This document shows positions 1 through 5,281 of a stretch of 5,610 nucleotides of DNA, piece by piece. Both the position numbers and the translations under genes were made by a program. Below the pieces are notes generated by a model that worked only from the letters and a program-made list of their open reading frames with translations, was not told the DNA's origin and made no database searches. How positions within the stretch are numbered: position 1 is the stretch's first letter; each line of letters opens with the position of its first letter. The DNA is taken from the NCBI GenBank assembly GCA_030154385.1, contig JASKJZ010000189.1, positions 1 to 5,610 on the forward strand, written 5' to 3'. This stretch comes from Clostridiales bacterium (GTDB taxonomy: Bacteria > Bacillota_A > Clostridia > Lachnospirales > Lachnospiraceae).

Positions 1-1
1 A

Positions 2-226
2 AAAATAGGCGAAGAGCGCATGGTGGTAGTTGGTACGCATGGAACGGCTCTTAGCTCAATTTTGCATTACTATGACAATCGTTTTAATTGCGATTCATTT
101 TTGCGGATTCTTGACTGGATGCCTTATATTATTGAATTGGATTTTGAAGAAGAAGTGCTGGTTGGGAAAATTGAACATTTACATATTGAGAAGGAATTTG
201 ATGGGATTCCAACAATGAAGCAATAA
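2..226 (+). CDS. Histidine phosphatase (phosphoglycerate-mutase-like) family protein, C-terminal part
   Basis: This is the 3' end of a gene that starts before the window; the frame is open from base 2 to the TAA at 224-226, about 74 codons. The motif VVVGTHGTALSSILHYYD contains the THGT signature around the second catalytic histidine of the histidine phosphatase superfamily (His codon at 38-40); in Firmicutes homologues it is followed by a Tyr-Asp and a short beta-rich tail, as here (LDWMPYIIELDFEEE). The first catalytic RHG motif would lie upstream of the window. Family members remove phosphate from small molecules or proteins in the cytosol; the substrate cannot be told from this fragment. 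A Met at 20-22 is not a plausible start because it lies just before the core motif. The stop codon lies in the first unit of a 14-bp tandem repeat. The gene is separated from the next operon by its own intergenic region. Confidence 0.8.
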   Translation, partial: KIGEERMVVVGTHGTALSSILHYYDNRFNCDSFLRILDWMPYIIELDFEEEVLVGKIEHLHIEKEFDGIPTMKQ

Positions 227-265
227 CAATGAAGCAATAACAATGAAGCAACAACGATGAATAAT
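211..265. repeat. 14-bp tandem repeat spanning the phosphatase stop codon
   Basis: The unit AACAATGAAGCAAT occurs at 211-224 and again, identical, at 225-238. A third copy at 239-252 has one change at its last base, and a degenerate partial copy (AACGATGAATAAT) lies at 253-265. The first unit supplies the last codons (Met-Lys-Gln) and the T of the TAA stop of the phosphatase gene, so the others look like duplications of the gene's 3' end into the intergenic space. The unit length is not a multiple of three, but the first stop is kept, so copy-number change would not alter the protein. Slipped-strand replication is the likely origin. Confidence 0.85.
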
Positions 266-309
266 AAAGGCTACTTGATTTGGGCATCATATATTTTATA
301 CAATTTAAC

Positions 310-338
310 TTGACAAAATCTATATAACCTCCTATAAT
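310..338 (+). promoter_or_regulatory. Full-consensus sigma-A-type promoter for korAB
   Basis: TTGACA at 310-315 and TATAAT at 333-338 are separated by exactly 17 bp, a complete match to the vegetative (sigma-A/sigma-70) consensus. Transcription would start near 345, leaving a leader of about 39 nt before the ATG at 384. An AAAGGAGG ribosome binding site at 367-374 sits 9 nt before that ATG. I see no clear operator palindrome over the promoter. The match suggests strong, perhaps constitutive, expression of the oxidoreductase operon. Confidence 0.88.
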
Positions 339-383
339 TAAAAACAGGAACAATTATTATTTTAATAAAGGAGGCATTATAGT

Positions 384-2075
384 ATGAAATCAATTTCGAT
401 TGTACTCTCTGGTGAAGCTGGTCAAGGCTTACAAACGATAGAAGAGTTCTTAGTGGAGGCGCTTAATAAAAGCTTTTATGTTTTCTCGGCTAAGGATGTT
501 ATGAGCCGTGTACGCGGTGGCAACAATACGGTTGAGATACGAGTTGCCGATGCGCCCATTTATGCTTATCAAGAGAAAATAGATATGCTGTTCCTCCTCA
601 ATGAACATGCACGCGACCGTCTGGATCGGCGGATCGATGATAATACAACTATTTTTGCAGAGGAAGGGGCAATTTCTGCTGATTTTTTGGCAGTTCGAAA
701 AGTGAATCAGGTCATACTGCCAATTCGTGAATTGGCAAAGGAAGCAGGGAGCGCGTTGATGGCTAATACCCTGCTTTTTGGTTTTATTGCGGGTATGGCA
801 GGTCTTGATCAAGCATTTTGCAAGGGTCTTGTGACAAAGAAGTTTGGTGCGAGAGCGGAGGCGATTTTAAATAACAATACAAAGGCTTTTTCGCTGGGAT
901 ATGAGAAGGGGACTTCTTATCAGACGTTTTTTGGTGTACAAGCAGTGGAGAATTTACCTGATTTCAAGATTTTTGATGGTACGAAAGCGATTGGTCTTGG
1001 GGCATTGGCTGGTGGTGTGAACTTTCTTTCGGCATATCCGATGTCTCCAGGTACTGGGGTTATGACTTACCTTGTGTCGAAGGCAGAGGAGTTTGGTGTT
1101 TTGGTGGAGCAGGCAGAGGATGAGATTGCAGCAATTAATATGGCCATTGGTGCATGGTATGCAGGTGCAAGAGGGCTTACGACTACTTCTGGCGGCGGTT
1201 TTGCACTGATGGAGGAGGCGATTAGCCTTTCTGGTGTGACAGAGACTCCTGTGGTGGTACACATTGGGATGCGGCCTGGACCTGGTACGGGACTTCCAAC
1301 CAGAACCGAGCAGGCGGATTTGAATCTTGCAGTGTATGCAGGACATGGAGAATTTCCAAGGATTGTATTGGCACCAGGTAATTTAGAGGATGCTATTTTG
1401 TTGTCACAGCAGGCCTTTTATCTGGCTGATAAGTATCAGGTTCCTGTGATTTTGCTGTCGGATCAGTTTTTACTGGAATCGCTTGGGCAGCTTCGCCACC
1501 TGACGCTTTCTGGGGATGCGCTGGAGAGCTTTGTGGTATCGACGGATTCGGATTATAAGCGATATGCGATTACAGAATCTGGAGTATCGAAGCGAGGTGT
1601 TCCAGGCTACGGGGAAGGACTTGTAAAGGTTGATAGTGATGAGCACGATGAAGAAGGGCAGATCACAGAGTCTTTTGAGGTTCGGGTTTTGATGCATGAG
1701 AAGCGACTTCGAAAAAGAGAGGCGCTGCTGGCTGATTATATTAAGCCAGAACTGATTGGAGCAAAGGATTATACCAAGCTAATTGTGGGATGGGGTTCTA
1801 CCTATGGTGTCCTAAAGGAATTTGTGCTAGCTCACGAGGATCAAAAACTTGCATTTTTAAATATCAAGCAGGTATTTCCACTGGCGGAAGAGTTAAAGTC
1901 GTATTTTGATCAGGCGGAATCGGTCGTAGTCGTGGAAAACAATGCGACGGGACAGCTTGCGAATATTTTAAAGCTGGAGCTTTCAGTACCGGTGCATCAT
2001 CGGATTTTAAAGTACGATGGAGAGCCATATTCGATTGAGGAAATGGAACGTCGTTTGAAGGAGGTAGTGTTATGA
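384..2075 (+). CDS. korA: 2-oxoacid:ferredoxin oxidoreductase, fused gamma-alpha subunit
   Basis: 563 residues, the usual size of the fused gamma-alpha subunit of the 2-oxoacid:acceptor oxidoreductase family (KorA type). The gamma domain covers about residues 1-185 and begins with the GEAGQG glycine motif (10-15), followed by SRVRGG (41-46). The alpha (pyrimidine-binding) domain follows: YPMSPGTGV (218-226), an EQAEDEIAAINMAIGA helix (242-257), TTTSGGGFALMEEA (266-279) and RPGPGTGLPTRTEQADL (297-313). A C-terminal domain (about 455-563) resembles transketolase domain II. With the beta subunit it would convert a 2-oxoacid, CoA and oxidised ferredoxin to acyl-CoA, CO2 and reduced ferredoxin in the cytosol. 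The ATG at 384 is set by AAAGGAGG at 367-374. The stop overlaps the start of the beta gene by 4 bp. Substrate (2-oxoglutarate, pyruvate, branched-chain or other) cannot be read from the sequence; the symbol marks the family. No separate ferredoxin-like delta subunit is present. Confidence 0.92.
   Translation: MKSISIVLSGEAGQGLQTIEEFLVEALNKSFYVFSAKDVMSRVRGGNNTVEIRVADAPIYAYQEKIDMLFLLNEHARDRLDRRIDDNTTIFAEEGAISADFLAVRKVNQVILPIRELAKEAGSALMANTLLFGFIAGMAGLDQAFCKGLVTKKFGARAEAILNNNTKAFSLGYEKGTSYQTFFGVQAVENLPDFKIFDGTKAIGLGALAGGVNFLSAYPMSPGTGVMTYLVSKAEEFGVLVEQAEDEIAAINMAIGAWYAGARGLTTTSGGGFALMEEAISLSGVTETPVVVHIGMRPGPGTGLPTRTEQADLNLAVYAGHGEFPRIVLAPGNLEDAILLSQQAFYLADKYQVPVILLSDQFLLESLGQLRHLTLSGDALESFVVSTDSDYKRYAITESGVSKRGVPGYGEGLVKVDSDEHDEEGQITESFEVRVLMHEKRLRKREALLADYIKPELIGAKDYTKLIVGWGSTYGVLKEFVLAHEDQKLAFLNIKQVFPLAEELKSYFDQAESVVVVENNATGQLANILKLELSVPVHHRILKYDGEPYSIEEMERRLKEVVL
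2058..2064 (+). promoter_or_regulatory. Ribosome binding site of korB inside korA
   Basis: AAGGAGG lies within the last codons of korA, 7 nt before the korB ATG at 2072. Together with the ATGA stop/start overlap it indicates translational coupling and near-equal production of the two subunits. Confidence 0.85.
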
Positions 2076-2917
2076 AGGCATTTGAAATGAAACCAGAAAC
2101 TGACATTGCGTGGTGCCCTGGCTGCGGCAATTTTAATATACGAAACGCGTTGATTGAAGCCTTGCAGGAGATGGATATCCCGCAAACAAAGCTGGTGCTA
2201 TCTTCTGGTATCGGACAGGCAGCGAAGATGCCTCAATACATTAACAGCAGCTACTTTAATGGTCTGCATGGAAGGGGACTTCCAACTGCGGTTGCAATCA
2301 AGGCAGCCAATCCAGAGCTTGTGGTAATTGCAGAGGGCGGAGACGGCGATATGTATGGAGAGGGCGGCAATCACTTTATTCATAATATCCGAAGAAACCC
2401 AGATATCACGCATATTGTGCACAACAATATGGTGTATGGACTTACAAAGGGGCAGGCATCTCCAACGAGTCAGCGTGAATTCAAAACACCCATTCAAATC
2501 AGCGGAGTTACCAATGAGCCTTTTAATCCTCTTGCGGTTGCAATTGCACTTGGTGCTACCTTTGTAGCACGTGCCTTTTCTGGAGATATGGTGCAGATGA
2601 AGGAAATTCTAAAGCGCGCCATGCTCCACAAGGGATATGCCCTGATTGATGTATTCCAGCCTTGTGTTACCTATAATAAGGTCAATAATTTTATGTGGTA
2701 TAAGAAGAACTCCTATTATGTAGAGGATGACTATGATCCGACCAGAAAGGATAAGGCGATGGAGCTTGTAATGGAGACGGATCGTTATGCAATGGGGGTT
2801 CTATATGAGGAAATTGGAAGACCGACCTTTGAGGAGCAAGCCTATGTTTACCGAGAGGACAAGACCCCGATTATTAGGAGAACCAGGGATATAGAGGCGA
2901 TTAATGCGATGCTTTGA
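2072..2917 (+). CDS. korB: 2-oxoacid:ferredoxin oxidoreductase, beta (TPP-binding) subunit
   Basis: 281 residues, typical for the stand-alone beta subunit. WCPGCG (residues 14-19) is the N-terminal iron-sulfur/TPP motif. SGIGQAAKMPQYI (45-57) and GLHGRGLPTA (64-73) follow. The Mg-TPP signature is GGDGD (89-93) with the NN pair at 118-119 and YGLTKGQASPTS (122-133). FQPCVTYN (195-202) carries the distal cysteine. The protein binds thiamine diphosphate, decarboxylates the 2-oxoacid and passes electrons to ferredoxin through a [4Fe-4S] cluster. Oddly, there are only three cysteines in the whole protein (15, 18, 198): the position that is Cys in the usual GIGC motif is Gln49. From memory, other clostridial homologues share GIGQAAK, so this may mark a subfamily and not a defect. 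The start overlaps the korA stop (ATGA) and is the second gene of the operon. Confidence 0.92.
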   Translation: MKAFEMKPETDIAWCPGCGNFNIRNALIEALQEMDIPQTKLVLSSGIGQAAKMPQYINSSYFNGLHGRGLPTAVAIKAANPELVVIAEGGDGDMYGEGGNHFIHNIRRNPDITHIVHNNMVYGLTKGQASPTSQREFKTPIQISGVTNEPFNPLAVAIALGATFVARAFSGDMVQMKEILKRAMLHKGYALIDVFQPCVTYNKVNNFMWYKKNSYYVEDDYDPTRKDKAMELVMETDRYAMGVLYEEIGRPTFEEQAYVYREDKTPIIRRTRDIEAINAML

Positions 2918-2929
2918 TGGGGCAGATGC

Positions 2930-2958
2930 TTGACACATAAAACAGAACATGATATTAT
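2930..2958 (+). promoter_or_regulatory. Near-consensus sigma-A-type promoter downstream of korB
   Basis: TTGACA at 2930-2935 and TATTAT at 2953-2958 are separated by 17 bp, 11 of 12 consensus bases. It starts 13 bp after the korB stop and points at the glycosyltransferase-like gene. The predicted transcription start (about 2965) falls at the first bases of the hairpin at 2962-2999, so the transcript would begin with that stem-loop. The leader to the ATG at 3049 would be about 85 nt. Confidence 0.75.
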
Positions 2959-2961
2959 AAC

Positions 2962-2999
2962 AGAGAAGCAACTCGGAAAATATAACGAGTTGCTTCTTT
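2962..2999 (+). terminator. Strong hairpin after korB: intrinsic terminator and/or 5' leader stem-loop
   Basis: A perfect 12-bp inverted repeat, AGAAGCAACTCG (2964-2975) and CGAGTTGCTTCT (2986-2997), closes a 10-nt A-rich loop (2976-2985); a G-U and an A-U pair can extend the base. The U-tract is short (UUU at 2997-2999, then C). As the first hairpin after korB it probably ends the korAB transcript. Because a promoter lies directly upstream, it would also form the extreme 5' end of the next transcript. Confidence 0.75.
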
Positions 3000-3036
3000 C
3001 TGAGCAAGTGTTTTGTGTAGTGTTCGGAGTATGGAT

Positions 3037-3043
3037 AAGGAGG
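3037..3043 (+). promoter_or_regulatory. Ribosome binding site that selects the ATG at 3049
   Basis: AAGGAGG ends 5 nt before ATG 3049. The frame is open further upstream to a TTG at 3013 and an ATG at 3031, but neither has a well-spaced Shine-Dalgarno sequence, so 3049 is preferred. Confidence 0.8.
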
Positions 3044-3048
3044 ATACG

Positions 3049-4290
3049 ATGGGAAAGAAGATACGAATTGGGATTGGATTTGCTACGGGACGAAAGAACT
3101 TTCAAAGGATACTAAGAAGCTATGTTTATAATTGGAAAGAGTCGCATTTGGTTGGAAATGAAGAGATTAGCCTTCATTTGTTTGTGGCCTATGACTTAAA
3201 ATACCGAAATACAAAAAAGACAGATTATACAAGAATTGCTGCGGATATTGAAGATATGATTGAGGAGCGCTATTTTATCGGAAGTGAGGAAGCAAAAGAG
3301 ATTCAAGACGAGCTGATGGAGAAGGATATTTTAAATGAGGAGGAGTGTGCTCTTTTTTTTCGCAAGGGATATGCCACACAACGAAATATTGTGCTGTATT
3401 ATGCTATGAAAAAGAAGATGGATTATCTGTTGTTTCTTGATGATGATGAATATCCGCAGGCGGTGACCCATACCCATGAAATTGCAATATGGGGCGGACA
3501 GCAGGTATTGAAAAATCACCTGAATAATATTAAGGAAGCCGATATTACCTATGGCTATCACTGTGGTTATATTTCACCGATTCCTTACCTGGAATTCAAC
3601 GAGGTACTTCCAGAAGCTATGTTTCGAACCTTCATTGAGGCAATCAGTAATGATATCATCAATTGGGAAAAGATTAAGCGTGTGATGGAGCAAGGGGGCG
3701 TTACCTATGCTGATACCGCGGTTCTAACAGAGCAGCAGGTGATTGAGGTTGAGGAAAGAGACCATGCCAAGTTTATTTCAGGCTCTAATTTGTGTATCAA
3801 TCTTACAAGACCAGAGCGCGTATTTCCCTTTTATAATCCCCCTGGTGCAAGGGGAGAGGATACTTTTTTAAGTACCTGCCTATCCGAGCGTCGTGTACTG
3901 CGTGTGCCCTGCTACACGTTCCATGATGGTTTTTCTTCCTATAACCATTTGCTATCGGGCGTATTGCCAATACAGCTCAAATTTATAACACCCGAGTCAG
4001 AGGAGATAAAAAAACGTTTTTATCATGCTTGTCTTGGATGGGTACGCTACAAGCCTTTGTTTCTATATTTGACAGATCCGGATTCTTATGAGGAAAAAAT
4101 ACGGCATATGGGTGAGGCACTTAAGGAAACCCTGCCATCCATTTGCAATTACTTTCACATGGATGAGTTTAACCAGATTTTGAAGGAATTTGACAAGTAT
4201 CAAAAAAATGTGGAGAAGCATCGGAAGGAATTTATAGAATATAAGCAGATTTGGGAAAAAATAACGACGGAATTATTGACATTCCTTTAA
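3049..4290 (+). CDS. Predicted GT-A-fold glycosyltransferase-like protein of unknown substrate
   Basis: 413 residues from the preferred ATG. I do not recognise a named family. Features suggesting a GT-A glycosyltransferase are: an N-terminal beta strand KKIRIGIGFATGRKNFQRIL (3-22) like the start of nucleotide-sugar-binding domains; an RKGYATQRNIVLYYAMKKK stretch (105-123) before YLLFLDDDEYPQ (126-137), whose Asp triad (131-133) resembles a metal-binding DxD motif; ISGSNLCINL (243-252); GARGEDTFLSTCL (266-278), with the acidic ED typical of the catalytic-base region; and FHDGFSSY (291-298), whose His could be a further metal ligand. The C-terminal part (about 320-413) is helical and highly charged, ending in a Lys/Glu-rich segment. 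No signal peptide or membrane segment is seen, so it should be cytosolic. It appears monocistronic, with its own promoter (2930-2958) and a hairpin after it. Donor and acceptor are unknown; the glycosyltransferase call is inference from motifs. Confidence 0.6.
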   Translation: MGKKIRIGIGFATGRKNFQRILRSYVYNWKESHLVGNEEISLHLFVAYDLKYRNTKKTDYTRIAADIEDMIEERYFIGSEEAKEIQDELMEKDILNEEECALFFRKGYATQRNIVLYYAMKKKMDYLLFLDDDEYPQAVTHTHEIAIWGGQQVLKNHLNNIKEADITYGYHCGYISPIPYLEFNEVLPEAMFRTFIEAISNDIINWEKIKRVMEQGGVTYADTAVLTEQQVIEVEERDHAKFISGSNLCINLTRPERVFPFYNPPGARGEDTFLSTCLSERRVLRVPCYTFHDGFSSYNHLLSGVLPIQLKFITPESEEIKKRFYHACLGWVRYKPLFLYLTDPDSYEEKIRHMGEALKETLPSICNYFHMDEFNQILKEFDKYQKNVEKHRKEFIEYKQIWEKITTELLTFL

Positions 4291-4302
4291 AAAAAATGTA
4301 AT
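4276..4302 (+). promoter_or_regulatory. Possible weak promoter for the lipoprotein gene
   Basis: A perfect TTGACA (4276-4281) lies in the last codons of the preceding gene. The best -10 candidate is TGTAAT at 4297-4302, with a short 15-bp spacer filled by an A-run (4289-4296). A 17-bp spacer gives only TAATCT. If active, transcription would begin near 4309, again at the start of a hairpin (4307-4354). This is the only promoter candidate I find for the downstream gene that leaves a reasonable leader. Confidence 0.35.
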
Positions 4303-4306
4303 CTAT

Positions 4307-4358
4307 AAATAAAGTTTGGCAACCAGCTAATATAGGGTTTGGCAAACTTTATTTTATG
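4307..4358 (+). terminator. Hairpin terminator after the glycosyltransferase-like gene
   Basis: The arms AAATAAAGTTTG (4307-4318) and CAAACTTTATTT (4343-4354) pair over 12 bp, and an inner AACC/GGTT pairing can shorten the 24-nt loop. The 3' arm runs into a T-rich tract (TTTATTTTAT), as in an intrinsic terminator. The loop side also holds a direct repeat, GTTTGGCAA at 4314-4322 and 4337-4345. The stem is A-T rich, so termination strength is uncertain; it may instead act as a leader structure for the next gene. Confidence 0.6.
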
Positions 4359-4374
4359 AGATAGTATAAATATT

Positions 4375-4379
4375 GGAGG
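4375..4379 (+). promoter_or_regulatory. Ribosome binding site that selects the ATG at 4388
   Basis: GGAGG ends 8 nt before ATG 4388, which gives a classic Lys-rich lipoprotein signal peptide. The in-frame TTG at 4373 overlaps this site, and the ATG at 4381 is out of frame; both are rejected as starts. Confidence 0.8.
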
Positions 4380-4387
4380 AATGCAGG

Positions 4388-5278
4388 ATGAAGAAGAAAA
4401 TACTAGCGTTTATAATAGCAACCATGGTGGGAAGTCTCTTGCTTTCGGGATGTGGAAAGAGGGAGGAGCAGACGCCAGAAAGTACGGCAAGTCAGACAGA
4501 GTCAGATTCTTCTAATGAGGATTCAAACAAGGATCAGACGGCGGAGGATTCAAACACCACAGATACAAAGGATTCGGATAACGATGCAGACGATGCAGAC
4601 GAGGAAAAGGATGCACCGTTAAAAGGGAAAAAGCTGACCGTGTATTGTGATGCGGAGCTGATGGTGACCTTTCAAAATGTGGTAAGCAAGTTCATGGAAG
4701 AGACAAAATGCGAGGTGAATGTGACCTATGCAAATGCAAGTGAACTGGTAAACCAGGCAATAGAAGCAAAGGATGGAGATCTTATTATTGCGGGAAATCA
4801 AGATGAGGCAGATCAGGCAAAGGATTATCAGCTCGATGTAAAAGAGTTGGCAACCCATATTCCGGTCTTAGTCGTGGCAAAAGGAAATCCAAATGAGATT
4901 CAAAGCTTTTCGGATCTTGGGAAAGAGGATCTAACGATCATTATGGGAGATACAAATGCGATGGTAATCGGAGGAATTGCAAAAGAAGCCCTTCCACTAG
5001 AGGCGATTACCAATGCCTATGTTGCAGCGTCCAATACCGATCAGTTGGTTGCAGCCGTTGTAAATGGACAAGCGGATGCAACCATTGTATGGAAGGACAG
5101 CAATGGTATCGATCAAGTCGAAATCGTCGATACCAAAGAACTAGCCGATTACCAGAAGGTTTTACAGGCTGTAAAGCTGAATTTTAATAAGGAGTCAAAG
5201 GCATGCAAGGAGTTCTATGATTTTTTGGATACCGATACTGCAAAAAAAATCTGGACGGATGCAGGATATGAGTATTAG
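4388..5278 (+). CDS. modA: ModA-like (molybdate-type) ABC transporter substrate-binding lipoprotein
   Basis: 296 residues. Residues 1-21 form a lipoprotein signal peptide (MKKK, then a hydrophobic core) ending in the lipobox LSGC, so Cys22 would be lipidated and the protein held outside the membrane. Residues 23-78 are a low-complexity linker rich in Ser, Asp, Glu, Thr and Asn, with internal repeats. The folded domain (79-296) follows the ModA pattern: KLTVYCDAELMVTFQNV (82-98), VTYANASELVNQAIE (112-126), DLIIAG (131-136), HIPVLVVAKGNPNEIQSFSDL (157-177), a GDTN turn (187-190), a GQADATIVW motif (227-235) and a C-terminal helix FYDFLDTDTAKKIW (276-289). ModA proteins deliver molybdate or tungstate to the ModB permease and ModC ATPase. 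Neither is next to this gene: the next gene is convergent. Several positions that contact oxyanion in E. coli ModA appear changed here, so the symbol marks the family and molybdate specificity is not established. Confidence 0.78.
   Translation: MKKKILAFIIATMVGSLLLSGCGKREEQTPESTASQTESDSSNEDSNKDQTAEDSNTTDTKDSDNDADDADEEKDAPLKGKKLTVYCDAELMVTFQNVVSKFMEETKCEVNVTYANASELVNQAIEAKDGDLIIAGNQDEADQAKDYQLDVKELATHIPVLVVAKGNPNEIQSFSDLGKEDLTIIMGDTNAMVIGGIAKEALPLEAITNAYVAASNTDQLVAAVVNGQADATIVWKDSNGIDQVEIVDTKELADYQKVLQAVKLNFNKESKACKEFYDFLDTDTAKKIWTDAGYEY
4517..4599 (+). repeat. In-frame short repeats encoding the acidic lipoprotein linker
   Basis: GAGGATTCAAACA occurs at 4517-4529 and 4544-4556, 27 bp (nine codons) apart, giving EDSN twice. 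CGATGCAGA is duplicated head to tail at 4582-4590 and 4591-4599, giving the DADDAD segment. All units are in frame, so the linker between Cys22 and the binding domain has probably grown by repeat expansion. Confidence 0.75.
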
Positions 5279-5281
5279 AAA

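Noticed and set aside
211..265. CRISPR array
   Set aside because: The repeats are 14 bp and directly adjacent with no spacers; this is a simple tandem repeat.
129..353. Minus-strand ORF of 74 codons over the phosphatase end and the intergenic region
   Set aside because: It lies antisense to a clear coding end and the korAB promoter, has a biased Leu/Ile/Tyr composition from A-T-rich DNA, and matches nothing I recognise.
450..812. Minus-strand ORF of 120 codons inside korA (and similar ones at 954-1346 and 2198-2497)
   Set aside because: They are antisense to well-supported korA and korB reading frames, with atypical Cys/His-rich composition; they are frame shadows.
3013..3048. Upstream starts (TTG 3013, ATG 3031) for the glycosyltransferase-like gene
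   Set aside because: Neither has a well-spaced ribosome site, and ATG 3049 has AAGGAGG at the right distance.
2848..3105. Minus-strand ORF of 85 codons over the korB end and the intergenic region
   Set aside because: It crosses the promoter and hairpin and both flanking genes, and has no recognisable motif.
2930..3115. Plus-strand 61-codon ORF across the korB/glycosyltransferase intergenic region
   Set aside because: It starts at a TTG within the -35 box of the promoter, so it could not be translated from that transcript, and it runs out of frame into the next gene.
4291..4387. Molybdenum-cofactor or other riboswitch before the ModA-like gene
   Set aside because: The gap is under 100 nt and mostly taken up by one simple A-T-rich hairpin; I see none of the multi-stem structure such a riboswitch needs.
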